The notes: generated by a model from the letters alone, not told the origin. A stretch of 16,651 nucleotides of DNA from an uncultured Eubacteriales bacterium (GCA_944353735.1 CALVPU010000284.1:1-16651); one strand, 5' to 3'. Shown: positions 1-6,962, numbered from the stretch's first letter. Translations and numbers: made by a program.

Positions 1-1014
1 CGGGAAGATGCACTGCACGTCGACGACGATCGCTTCGCACGCGCCCGTCAGCACGACGTTCTCCTGCTGCAGGAAGTTGCCGGCCATCGGGATGCCGTGG
101 CGCATGGCGACTTCGTTCGCGGTGCAGCAGACGCCGGCGATGTTGATGCCCTTGGCGCCCATCTCCTTGGCCAGCGCGACCATTTCGGGATCCTGGGAAT
201 AGTAGACGATCATCTCCGACAGCGACGGATCGTGACCATGGACGATGATGTTGACCATGTCCTCTTCCATGACGCCGATGTTGGCGGTGGTGTCCACGGG
301 CTTGGGCGTGCCGAACAGCACGTCGGACAGCTCCGTGCCCATCATGGAACCGCCCCAGCCGTCGGACAGGCCGGCGCGCAGCGACTGGCGAACCAGCGCC
401 TCGGGCAGGGAAGAGCAGCCCATGTGCGTCATGTGCATGGACTGAGAGACCTCGCGGTCGATGGCGCGCGGCTCAATGTCTGCCTTGTGCCAGACTTCCT
501 GACGGACTTCCGGAGCGCGCTTGAGGAAGCGCTGCACGCCAAACGGCTTGCCGTACTCCATCAGGCCGGTCTCGGCAACCTCGTGGGCGACGTCGTAGAT
601 GTCGCGGTTCTCGGTCTCGATGCCCCATTCCTTGGCGATGCGGATGAGCTTCTCGGGATCCTTGACCTGATAGTTGCCGCCTTCCTTGGCGAGGTAGAGC
701 GTGTGGGCGATGCTGCGACCATGGTCGGAGTGCGTCGCGGCGCCGCCGGCGGTGAAGCGCAGGTAGTTGCGTCCGACGATGCCGTCCGCGTCGCATCCGC
801 AGATGCCGCGGGGAGCCTTCGGGGTGATGCGGCAGGGACCCATGGAGCAAATGCGGCAGCAGATGCCCTCTTCGCCGAACTTGCAGTGCGGGGTCTGGTT
901 CTTGACGCGCTGCTGCCAGGAATCGGCGCCGACCTTCTTGCCGTTCTCAAGCAATGCGTCGGTTGCAGCTTCCATCTGCTCAATCGTGATGAAGGTGGTG
1001 TTATTATCGCTCAA
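1..1014 (-). CDS. cooS: Anaerobic Ni-Fe-S carbon monoxide dehydrogenase catalytic subunit, 5' part only (runs off the left edge)
   Basis: CooS interconverts CO and CO2 at a Ni-Fe-S C-cluster and passes electrons through B and D [4Fe-4S] clusters to a ferredoxin in the cytoplasm. The first 338 codons are present, about half of the usual 630-670. Near the N-terminus, C44 and C52 fit the D-cluster, and C53, C56, C61 and C72 fit the B-cluster (CCRICSMGPCRI). Three C-cluster ligand regions are visible: the His of VHGHDPSLSE, the Cys of INIAGVCCTANEV and the Cys of VDVQCIFP just before the edge. The start is TTG at 1014-1012, because GGGAGG lies seven to eight bases upstream; the first in-frame ATG is codon 14 and has no comparable site. 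It is divergent from a polyferredoxin gene, the usual electron partner. An acs/cdh-associated CODH cannot be separated from a stand-alone CooS without the missing half and the genes beyond it. Confidence 0.93.
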   Translation of the reverse strand, partial: MSDNNTTFITIEQMEAATDALLENGKKVGADSWQQRVKNQTPHCKFGEEGICCRICSMGPCRITPKAPRGICGCDADGIVGRNYLRFTAGGAATHSDHGRSIAHTLYLAKEGGNYQVKDPEKLIRIAKEWGIETENRDIYDVAHEVAETGLMEYGKPFGVQRFLKRAPEVRQEVWHKADIEPRAIDREVSQSMHMTHMGCSSLPEALVRQSLRAGLSDGWGGSMMGTELSDVLFGTPKPVDTTANIGVMEEDMVNIIVHGHDPSLSEMIVYYSQDPEMVALAKEMGAKGINIAGVCCTANEVAMRHGIPMAGNFLQQENVVLTGACEAIVVDVQCIFP

Positions 1015-1162
1015 TGTGACTTCCTCCCAAAGCTTGATTTGGTATCCAACGACTTCGGTCCCGCGGTGTTGTGACGAATCCGGACGCGCCTGCCGGACGG
1101 GCAATCCCGTGAGCGCACCCGAACGGAGCATCCCCATCCACGGGATTGGGTTGCTCCTGAGT
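1015..1162 (-). promoter_or_regulatory. Long, potentially structured 5' leader of cooS
   Basis: In transcript direction the leader can form several competing helices. Helix A pairs GGAGCA (1157-1152) with TGCTCC (1130-1125), with an inner CCCA/TGGG pair. Helix B pairs CAATCCCGTG (1148-1139) with CACGGGATTG (1111-1102), ten perfect pairs. Helix C is ACGGG-ATTG-CCCGT (1110-1097). B uses the loop of A and shares an arm with C, so B could form a pseudoknot with A or an alternative state. A GAC-CGAA-GTC hairpin (1060-1051) follows, then the ribosome binding site. I recognise no known riboswitch class. No run of T is present, so control of translation is more plausible than termination. Confidence 0.45.
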
Positions 1163-1168
1163 AATATC

Positions 1169-1197
1169 ATTTTATCAAACTGCAATCATAAAGTCAA
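1169..1197 (-). promoter_or_regulatory. Putative sigma-A promoter of cooS
   Basis: On the minus strand, TTGACT (1197-1192) and TAAAAT (1174-1169) are separated by exactly 17 bases. Transcription would begin near 1162, giving a leader of about 148 nt before the TTG start of cooS. Confidence 0.7.
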
Positions 1198-1229
1198 TGG
1201 CAGAATTCCGCAGGCGCGCATTTTGATAG

Positions 1230-1258
1230 TTGAACTTATTTGTTTTTTCTGTTAAAAT
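1230..1258 (+). promoter_or_regulatory. Putative distal promoter (P2) of the ferredoxin gene
   Basis: TTGAAC (1230-1235) and TAAAAT (1253-1258) are separated by 17 bases. It lies about 140 bp upstream of the ferredoxin start and between the cooS promoter and the stronger proximal promoter, so the ferredoxin gene may have two start sites. Confidence 0.4.
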
Positions 1259-1287
1259 CAGTCGTATGGGCGGCATATTTCACGCAA

Positions 1288-1297
1288 TTTCGCGAAA
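1288..1297. promoter_or_regulatory. Ten-base palindrome between divergent promoters, possible operator
   Basis: TTTCGCGAAA is a perfect palindrome between the distal and proximal ferredoxin promoters, in the position of a repressor or activator site. It does not match the CooA/CRP half-site pattern. It is short enough to be chance. Confidence 0.2.
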
Positions 1298-1337
1298 AAA
1301 TGCAGGCGGAAATTTACGTTTTCTTCAGGAATGCGTA

Positions 1338-1366
1338 TTTACAAACGGCAGAAATGTGGGTATAAT
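1338..1366 (+). promoter_or_regulatory. Putative sigma-A promoter (P1) of the ferredoxin gene
   Basis: TTTACA (1338-1343) and a consensus TATAAT (1361-1366) are separated by 17 bases and lie 30 bp before the ATG. A GGGGAGG ribosome binding site (1382-1388) follows seven bases before the start. Confidence 0.8.
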
Positions 1367-1395
1367 AGGGATGACATCTGTGGGGAGGTTGAAAA

Positions 1396-1776
1396 ATGAA
1401 GAAGCTCGTCGTTAGCAAAGAGCATCCGTGCATGGCTTGCCTGAGCTGTGTCCGCGCTTGCTCGGAAGCGTTCTACAAGGTCTTTGATCCGGACAAGTCC
1501 TGCATCCAGATTGTGGATAAGAATGGCGCGGTCAAGGTCAACACCTGCGTTCAGTGCGGCAAGTGCATGCGCACCTGCAAACATGGCGCGATCACCCAGA
1601 ATCCCAAGACTGGCGTGTATATGATCAACAAGAAGCTCTGCACCGGCTGCGGCGAGTGCGTGGCGGCGTGCCCGATGAAGGTCATGACGCTCGGCGAGAC
1701 CGCCACGAAGTGCATCGCCTGCGGCATCTGCGCCAAGGCGTGCCCGATGGGCATTCTCTCTGTCGAGGAGAAGTGA
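1396..1776 (+). CDS. Polyferredoxin with four CxxCxxCxxxC motifs, CooF-like electron carrier
   Basis: The 126-residue soluble protein has four complete CxxCxxCxxxC sets at C12/15/18/22, C51/54/57/61, C82/85/88/92 and C106/109/112/116, plus a lone C36. The last two sets end in CP, as in bacterial 2[4Fe-4S] ferredoxins. No signal peptide or membrane segment is visible. Its place head to head with cooS suggests that it takes electrons from CO dehydrogenase, the role CooF plays in other CO oxidisers; that pairing is inferred from context. The ATG is fixed by GGGGAGG seven bases upstream. It could instead serve another low-potential oxidoreductase. The Fe-S ferredoxin assignment is very secure and the CooF role moderately so. 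Confidence 0.9.
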   Translation: MKKLVVSKEHPCMACLSCVRACSEAFYKVFDPDKSCIQIVDKNGAVKVNTCVQCGKCMRTCKHGAITQNPKTGVYMINKKLCTGCGECVAACPMKVMTLGETATKCIACGICAKACPMGILSVEEK

Positions 1777-1790
1777 GTTAATTCTCGGAT

Positions 1791-1827
1791 AAAACAGCTG
1801 GGTTCGCGCGTCGAGTCCGGCTGTTTT
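1791..1827 (+). terminator. Probable intrinsic terminator after the ferredoxin gene
   Basis: AAAACAGC (1791-1798) pairs perfectly with GCTGTTTT (1820-1827), and the intervening bases include a GC-rich stretch. The T-run forms the 3' arm of the stem. It begins 14 bp after the ferredoxin stop and would separate that gene from the ATPase gene, perhaps incompletely. Its outer pairs are A-T, so it is of moderate strength. Confidence 0.55.
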
Positions 1828-1873
1828 GTGTATCTATATCGATAAACGAGCATACACGCACGGGAGGATTTAC

Positions 1874-2734
1874 ATGGAAGGCATGGACGGACTGGCGCTC
1901 CTTCGCCGCAGAATGGCGGCGGAGAGCTATATCGTAGACGACACGCTCGCGGTCACGCTGCTGATCGCGCTCAAGCTGGGAAGGCCGCTGCTGATTGAAG
2001 GCGCTGCGGGCGTGGGAAAGACAGAGGTTGCCAAGGCCGCGGCGCGGGCGCTGGGGCGCGAGCTGGTACGCATGCAGTGCTACGAAGGATTGGATGAGTC
2101 CAAGGCGCTGTACGAGTGGAACTATCAAAAACAGCTGCTGGCAATCCAGTTGGGTGCGCAGGGCATGTCCGATCTCTTTGGCGAAGACTATCTGCTCGAG
2201 CGCCCGCTTCTCAAGTCCATTCGCAGTGAAGAGCCGGTGGTCCTGCTCATCGACGAAATCGACAAGGCGGACGCCGAATTCGAGGCGTTCCTGCTCGAAC
2301 TGCTGTCGGAAATGCAGGTGACGATTCCGGAATACGGCACGATTCGCGCCAAATCGACGCCGTTTATCGTGCTGACCAGCAACCACACGCGCCCATTGTC
2401 CGAGGCACTTCGGCGGCGCTGCGCCTATCTGTACATCGAATATCCGGACGTGGACAAGGAAGTGCACATTCTCAAGGCGAAGCTGCCGGGGCTGGACGAC
2501 GTGCTCGCCAGGCAGGTCGCACGCGCAGTCGCCTATCTGCGCGAGAGCGAGCGCGTGCTCAAAAAGCCGTCCATTGCGGAAAGCCTCGATTGGGCGAGCG
2601 CGCTGATGGCGCTGGGCGCGTCGGAGCTCGACGACGAGACCTGCGAGCAGACGATCGGCTTTGCGCTCAAGAACCACGAGGACATCGAGGAGATCATGGC
2701 CGATGACGAATTCATCCGATGTCTTGTTCAGTAA
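1874..2734 (+). CDS. MoxR-type AAA+ ATPase
   Basis: This 286-residue MoxR-family ATPase is likely an ATP-driven chaperone that works with a VWA-domain partner to fit cofactors or activate enzymes. The P-loop GAAGVGKT is at residues 43-50 and Walker B LLIDEID at about 124-130 (D127, E128). The SNHTRPLSEALRRRC segment carries the sensor and arginine-finger region typical of the family. The start is ATG 1874, because GGGAGG (1862-1867) lies six bases upstream; an earlier in-frame ATG at 1826 falls inside the terminator hairpin. The gene overlaps the following VWA gene by 32 bp, which implies translational coupling. In aerobic CO oxidisers the CoxD/CoxE pair of this kind matures the Mo-Cu CO dehydrogenase. 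Here the neighbour is an unrelated Ni-enzyme, so the parallel is only suggestive. Confidence 0.88.
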   Translation: MEGMDGLALLRRRMAAESYIVDDTLAVTLLIALKLGRPLLIEGAAGVGKTEVAKAAARALGRELVRMQCYEGLDESKALYEWNYQKQLLAIQLGAQGMSDLFGEDYLLERPLLKSIRSEEPVVLLIDEIDKADAEFEAFLLELLSEMQVTIPEYGTIRAKSTPFIVLTSNHTRPLSEALRRRCAYLYIEYPDVDKEVHILKAKLPGLDDVLARQVARAVAYLRESERVLKKPSIAESLDWASALMALGASELDDETCEQTIGFALKNHEDIEEIMADDEFIRCLVQ

Positions 2735-3977
2735 GCTGAGCCAGTTCGCGGACGCCCTGCGCCGTCAGGGATTGCGCGTCGGACTCGGCGAGGCGATCGA
2801 CTGCGTGCGCGCGCTGCAGCTGACAGGTTTTGAAGATCGCGCTGCGGTTCGCGCCGCACTGTGCGCGCTGTGTGCCAAGAGTGCCCGCGAACAGCGCGCC
2901 TTCGGCGAGTGCTTCGACCGCTTTTTCGTATCGGAAGAAGCGTTTCGCCGCAATGCCGAGGCGGAGCGCGAGGCACAGCGCGCCGCCGAGGAACAGCGTC
3001 GCCGCGCCGAGGAAGAGCTCCAGGTCAACGGCAAGCCGATCGACCTGCGCGAGGACCTCAAGGAGGTTTACGCGCTGATGCCGCAGGAAGAGCGCGATAA
3101 GCTGCAGGGGTACCTCGAGCGCTATGCGGACAACCTCCAGCGCACGCCCAACCTCTACGAGGGCTTCATCCGCTCGGTATTCATGCGCAGCCTGATGGAG
3201 CAGCAGATGATGCTGGACGACGCCGCGGAGGGCTCGCGCGGCGCCGACAGCGACGCCGACCTGCTCTACCGCGACATCTCCAACTTTCGCGATGAGGAGA
3301 TTCCCCGCGCCTATCAGCTCATCGATCAGGTCACGCGACGCATCAACGGCGAGGTCAGCGCCCGTCGGCGCGCGGCGGGGCGCTCGTCGGCGCTCGACTT
3401 CAAGCGCACAATCCGTTCCGGACTGTCGACCGGCGGCGCGCTGGCGCATCTGCAGTACCGCAAAAAGCGCCGCAAAAAGAAGCGCGTCGTGTTGCTGTGC
3501 GACGTCTCCGCCTCCATGCTGCAATTTTCCGAGTTTGCCATTCGCTTTATCAAGTCCATGGCGGACGTCTCTGACCACTCGGAGATCTACCTGTTTTCTG
3601 AAACGGTACAGAAGGTCAGTCCCTTCGCGCTGGAGAACATGAACGCCTTCGGTCACTACGTGCGCCATTCGGGCGTGTGGGGCAAGGGAACAAACATCGG
3701 GCGTGCGCTGGAATCTATCGAAGGGATGCGTCCCAACGTACTCGGTCCGTCGTCGGTGCTGCTGATCCTCAGCGACGCCAAGACCGTCGACCTTGCGCGC
3801 GCGGAAGCGGCGCTGGCGCGGGCGCAGAAGCTGTCGGGATCGGTCGTTTGGATGAACCCGATTCCCGAGGCGAAGTGGTCGTACCTGCGCGGCGTCACGG
3901 CGCTGCGGCGTCGGTGCAGCATGGTGCCGTGCAGCACGCTTCACGACCTCGCGCGCGCCTGCGCAAAGCTGGTGTGA
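2703..3977 (+). CDS. CoxE-like VWA-domain protein, partner of the MoxR ATPase
   Basis: The 424-residue protein has a helical N-terminal half, with a charged AEREAQRAAEEQRRRAEEE stretch that may be coiled coil, and a C-terminal von Willebrand A domain. The metal-ion-dependent adhesion site looks intact: DVSAS (D267, S269, S271), T330 in GKGTNIG, and D358 in LILSDAK. A basic RKKRRKKKR segment lies directly before the VWA domain. MoxR ATPases and such VWA proteins are known functional partners, and the VWA domain is thought to recruit the client. I chose ATG 2703, with GAGGAG ten bases upstream; a more upstream ATG (2661) would lengthen the overlap with the ATPase and has no good site. No signal peptide or membrane segment is seen. 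The client enzyme cannot be identified from sequence. Confidence 0.85.
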   Translation: MTNSSDVLFSKLSQFADALRRQGLRVGLGEAIDCVRALQLTGFEDRAAVRAALCALCAKSAREQRAFGECFDRFFVSEEAFRRNAEAEREAQRAAEEQRRRAEEELQVNGKPIDLREDLKEVYALMPQEERDKLQGYLERYADNLQRTPNLYEGFIRSVFMRSLMEQQMMLDDAAEGSRGADSDADLLYRDISNFRDEEIPRAYQLIDQVTRRINGEVSARRRAAGRSSALDFKRTIRSGLSTGGALAHLQYRKKRRKKKRVVLLCDVSASMLQFSEFAIRFIKSMADVSDHSEIYLFSETVQKVSPFALENMNAFGHYVRHSGVWGKGTNIGRALESIEGMRPNVLGPSSVLLILSDAKTVDLARAEAALARAQKLSGSVVWMNPIPEAKWSYLRGVTALRRRCSMVPCSTLHDLARACAKLV

Positions 3978-3982
3978 CGCGC

Positions 3983-4012
3983 TTGTCAATCTCTGGCTGA
4001 ATATGCTATAAT
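3983..4012 (+). promoter_or_regulatory. Putative sigma-A promoter for the 99-aa gene and radA
   Basis: TTGTCA (3983-3988) and consensus TATAAT (4007-4012) are separated by 18 bases. The -10 box shares its last two bases with the terminator hairpin of the upstream unit. Confidence 0.7.
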
Positions 4013-4043
4013 GAACGGGCGGCGACGGCTGCCCGTTCATTTT
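4011..4043 (+). terminator. Intrinsic terminator after the VWA gene, overlapping the next promoter
   Basis: ATGAACGGGC (4011-4020) pairs perfectly with GCCCGTTCAT (4031-4040) around a ten-base loop, followed by TTT. Transcripts from the overlapping promoter would start inside the hairpin and so escape it. Confidence 0.75.
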
Positions 4044-4083
4044 GGCGCCGCGCCGGCACCTTGATTCGCAGGAGGCGATCGTT

Positions 4084-4383
4084 ATGGCACGTCTGTGGGC
4101 AAAGATCATCGTCAGGCATCGCATTGCCCGTCAGGATACCGCGCCGTGCACGCTTGACGGCGCGCAGGCGGCGCTGACGGAATTGTGCAGGGAGTTCGAT
4201 ATTCCCAATCCGCTCTGGCTGGGAAAGCACGAGCGCGAGTTTCAGGAATTCCGCCACACGTCCTTTCTGCCGGAACACTTCATGGAGGACGTGCCCTTTG
4301 ACAGGCTCGAGATTGAGTTCCTCGACGATGAAAATAAGAAGCGCCGCAGCAAGGACCCGCGCAATCAATTCGATGGTTTCTGA
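4084..4383 (+). CDS. Conserved small protein of unknown function preceding radA
   Basis: The 99-residue soluble protein has no recognisable catalytic motif. It starts MARLWAKIIVRHRIARQD and contains WLGKHEREFQEFRHTSFLPEH, FDRLEIEFLDDE and a basic tail KKRRSKDPRNQFDGF. From memory, small proteins of this style recur in Clostridia as uncharacterised, but I cannot name a family with certainty. AGGAGG (4070-4075) lies eight bases before ATG 4084, which strongly fixes the start and supports it as a real gene. The codon pattern is like that of its neighbours. It lies 49 bp upstream of radA under a shared promoter, so co-expression with DNA repair is likely, though a functional link is unproven. Confidence 0.8.
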   Translation: MARLWAKIIVRHRIARQDTAPCTLDGAQAALTELCREFDIPNPLWLGKHEREFQEFRHTSFLPEHFMEDVPFDRLEIEFLDDENKKRRSKDPRNQFDGF

Positions 4384-4432
4384 GAACGTGCGCGGCAGCA
4401 AAAGGAACGGCAGGGGAAAGGCGGGATGAGCC

Positions 4433-5815
4433 ATGGCAAAGAGCAGGGCGACGTATGTCTGCAGCGAGTGCGGCTATCAGGCGCCGCGTTGGCTTGGACG
4501 CTGCCCGGAGTGCGGAAGCTGGAACACGCTCGAGGAACAGCTGAGCGCGCCGAAGGAGGACGCTGCCGAGCGCAAGCTGCGCCGGGCGCCCGGAAGCGAC
4601 GCCGAGGCGCTGCGCGTGGACGAAATACCCGACGAGGCGCCGGCGCGCCGCTCGTGCGGCATCGCCGAGCTCGACCGCGTGCTCGGCGGCGGCGTGGTCG
4701 ACGGCTCGCTGGTGCTGGTTGGCGGCGATCCGGGCATCGGCAAGTCGACGCTGCTGACGCAGGTCTGCGCGAACATGGCGCGCAGTGGCGCGCGCGTGCT
4801 TTACGTCTCCGGCGAAGAATCCGCCCGACAAATCAAGATGCGCGCCAACCGTCTGGGCGCTGGCGGTTCCGGTTTTTTCGTGCTATCCGAAAACGATATG
4901 ACAACCGTCGAAAAGCGCATGGAACAGCTTGCGCCCAGCGTCATGGTGGTCGACTCCATCCAGACGATGTATCGTCCCGAAATGGCGTCTGCGCCGGGCA
5001 GCGTTTCGCAGGTGCGCGAATGCGCCTCGCGTCTGATGCGGCTTGCCAAGGTCGGCGGCTGCAGCGTCTTCCTCGTCGGTCACGTGACCAAGGAAGGCGC
5101 GATTGCCGGACCGCGCGTGCTCGAACACATGGTCGACGCCGTACTCTACTTTGAAGGAGACCGCCAGCACCAGTACCGGCTGCTGCGTGCGGTCAAAAAC
5201 CGTTTCGGTTCGGTCAACGAGCTTGGGATGTTCGAAATGGCGTCCGAGGGAATGGTCGAAGTCGGCAATCCCAGCGAGGCGCTGCTCTCGGGCCGCGCGC
5301 ACGACGCCAGCGGCTGCGTGGTCATGGCGGCGATGGAGGGCTCGCGACCGCTGCTGACCGACGTGCAGGCGCTCGTCGCTACAACCGTGTTCGGCAATCC
5401 GCGGCGCATGGCCAGCGGCGTCGATCAGGGAAGGCTGGCGCTCTTGCTGGCGGTAATGGAAAAGCGCGCAGGATTCCGGCTGTTCGACAAGGACGTCTAT
5501 ATCAACATCGCTGGCGGCATGACGCTGACCGAACCCGCCGCCGACCTTGCGCTGTGCGCCGCGGTGGCGTCGTCGTTTCGCAACCGCCCGATCGGTTCCA
5601 ACACGGCGGTGATGGGCGAGATCGGGCTGGCGGGCGAGATCCGCGCCGTGCCCCAGGCGGAGCGGCGCATCGCCGAGTGCGCGCGGCTGGGATTTGGTCG
5701 CATCCTGCTGCCCAAGGGCAACCTGCGCGGATTGCGCCCGGTCGAGGGCGTGGAACTGTGCGGCGTGGACGGCATCGCCGAAGCCATTGCCGCTCTTGGC
5801 CTGCTGCGCGACTGA
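4433..5815 (+). CDS. radA: DNA repair protein RadA (Sms)
   Basis: RadA is a RecA-related ATPase that promotes branch migration and processing of recombination intermediates in the cytoplasm. All the family's parts are present in 460 residues, the normal length. The N-terminal zinc finger has C10, C13, C24 and C27. The Walker A GGDPGIGKST is at residues 97-106 and Walker B is around VMVVDSIQTM. The RadA-specific KNRFG is at 255-259. The C-terminal third is Lon-protease-like (DVYINIAGGMTLTEPAADLA, GEIGLAGEIRAVPQ). The ribosome binding site is weak (AAAGGCGGG), but the start MAKSRATYVCSECG is that of the family. It follows the 99-aa gene and precedes a SpoIID-domain gene. disA, a common radA neighbour in Firmicutes, is absent here. 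Confidence 0.97.
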   Translation: MAKSRATYVCSECGYQAPRWLGRCPECGSWNTLEEQLSAPKEDAAERKLRRAPGSDAEALRVDEIPDEAPARRSCGIAELDRVLGGGVVDGSLVLVGGDPGIGKSTLLTQVCANMARSGARVLYVSGEESARQIKMRANRLGAGGSGFFVLSENDMTTVEKRMEQLAPSVMVVDSIQTMYRPEMASAPGSVSQVRECASRLMRLAKVGGCSVFLVGHVTKEGAIAGPRVLEHMVDAVLYFEGDRQHQYRLLRAVKNRFGSVNELGMFEMASEGMVEVGNPSEALLSGRAHDASGCVVMAAMEGSRPLLTDVQALVATTVFGNPRRMASGVDQGRLALLLAVMEKRAGFRLFDKDVYINIAGGMTLTEPAADLALCAAVASSFRNRPIGSNTAVMGEIGLAGEIRAVPQAERRIAECARLGFGRILLPKGNLRGLRPVEGVELCGVDGIAEAIAALGLLRD

Positions 5816-5919
5816 GTGTTGAATATCGCGCGCGCGTTGCGCGCAAACTAACCTTGTAATCCGTGGCCTTCCGAAGCGCTTATATGTTCGGAATGCGCCG
5901 CAGCGACGAGGTGAAGTTT

Positions 5920-6885
5920 GTGAGCAAGGCAAAGCGCATATTTGTGCTGCTGGCGCTGGTAATGCTGTCGCTGAGCAGCTGCCTGTCCGACGAGGCGGGC
6001 GTGCAACGCGGCGCGGCGGCGCCGGCGATTCCCGAAAAGCTGACGGTTGGCGAGGACGGCGTGCCTTCGCTGCGCGTCTACGATGTCTCCGCAGACGAGG
6101 TTGAGGAAATGCCGCTGGAAACCTACGTGATGGGCGTTGTTGCCGGCGAGATGAAGAATGACTGGCCGATCGAGGCGCTCAAGGCGCAGGCGATCCTGGC
6201 GCGGACATTCGTGCTGAAGTTCTGCGATACAAAATCGTCCATGTACGACGGCGCGGACATCTCCACCGACGTCCGGGAAGCGCAGGCGTACGCGCCGGAG
6301 AACATCAACGATCGCGTTCGTCAGGCAGTCGAGGAGACGACCGGCACGGTTCTCGGCGCAGACGGCGAATACCCGTATGCGTGGTTCTTTGCCCACGCGG
6401 GTGGTACGACGGAACTGCCATCCGTGGCGCTCGACTATGATGAAGCGGATCCGGGCTACCTGTCGGTGGTTGAATCGCCCGATTCGGACGATGCGCCGGC
6501 GGACGTCAAGCAGTGGACGGTGCGCTTTTCTGAAGAAGAGGTGCGCACAGCCGCTGCGGGCGCCGGGCTCAAGGTCGATGCGGTCGAAAGCGTAGCCGTC
6601 GGCGAGCGCGGGCAGTCCGGGCGCGCAAAGACGCTGCTGATCAATGGAAGCGCCGTCTCTGCGCCGTCATTTCGCATCCAGATTGGCGCCGACCGCCTCA
6701 AGAGCACGTTGATCGACGCGATCGACGTGGACGATGCAGGCAATGTGACGTTTTCCGGGCGCGGCTATGGGCACGGTGTCGGCATGTCGCAGTGGGGCGC
6801 TTACGCGCTTGCGGAGCAGGGACATAGCGCCGAAGAGATCGTCGAGCACTATTTTACGGGCGTCGACGTCGTCAAACTCTATTGA
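5920..6885 (+). CDS. SpoIID/LytB-domain lipoprotein, probable peptidoglycan lytic transglycosylase
   Basis: The 321-residue protein starts at GTG 5920, six bases after GAGGTG. That start gives a lipoprotein signal: basic MSKAKR, a hydrophobic core and lipobox LSSC with C21. The SpoIID domain follows, with YVMGVVAGEMKNDWPIEALK (putative catalytic E77 in GEM) and the C-terminal GRGYGHGVGMSQWGAYALAE. SpoIID cleaves glycan strands during forespore engulfment, and homologues also act in vegetative cells. Anchoring by a lipid rather than the transmembrane helix of Bacillus SpoIID is a notable difference, so this may be a paralogue rather than the sporulation enzyme. No sporulation-type promoter was recognised in 5816-5919, which contains only a short GC hairpin at 5828-5844. 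Confidence 0.88.
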   Translation: MSKAKRIFVLLALVMLSLSSCLSDEAGVQRGAAAPAIPEKLTVGEDGVPSLRVYDVSADEVEEMPLETYVMGVVAGEMKNDWPIEALKAQAILARTFVLKFCDTKSSMYDGADISTDVREAQAYAPENINDRVRQAVEETTGTVLGADGEYPYAWFFAHAGGTTELPSVALDYDEADPGYLSVVESPDSDDAPADVKQWTVRFSEEEVRTAAAGAGLKVDAVESVAVGERGQSGRAKTLLINGSAVSAPSFRIQIGADRLKSTLIDAIDVDDAGNVTFSGRGYGHGVGMSQWGAYALAEQGHSAEEIVEHYFTGVDVVKLY

Positions 6886-6903
6886 CCGACCATAGTCGGT
6901 TTT
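6885..6903 (+). terminator. Small terminator-like hairpin at the spoIID-like stop codon
   Basis: ACCGAC (6885-6890) pairs with GTCGGT (6895-6900) around CATA, followed by TTTT (6900-6903). It begins at the last base of the stop codon. The stem is short, so it is probably an accessory to the stronger terminator just downstream. Confidence 0.5.
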
Positions 6904-6909
6904 GCAACG

Positions 6910-6962
6910 TCCCGAGCGCAATCAAGACTTCGGTCTGTTCTGTGCTCGGGATTGTCTTTTTT
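6910..6962 (+). terminator. Strong intrinsic terminator with an inner TTCG hairpin
   Basis: TCCCGAGC (6910-6917) pairs with GCTCGGGA (6944-6951), and AGAC-TTCG-GTCT (6925-6936) forms an extra-stable tetraloop hairpin inside. Six T residues follow at 6957-6962. The tail overlaps the -35 region of the next promoter. Confidence 0.8.

Noticed and set aside
97..1074. Long plus-strand open frame of 325 codons opposite cooS
   Set aside because: The reverse strand reads as an intact CooS with its Fe-S cysteines. The plus-strand frame is a GC-rich antisense shadow with no ribosome binding site or known motif.
1826..1873. Earlier ATG for the MoxR-type ATPase at 1826
   Set aside because: It lies in the terminator hairpin and has no ribosome binding site, while ATG 1874 has GGGAGG at ideal spacing.
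2712..4124. 470-codon minus-strand open frame opposite the VWA gene
   Set aside because: The plus strand encodes a complete VWA protein with an intact metal site. The antisense frame gives His/Arg/Ala-rich sequence typical of shadows.
5828..5844. GCGCGC hairpin after radA as a terminator
   Set aside because: The stem is a short alternating GC run without a T-tail, so it cannot be supported as an intrinsic terminator.
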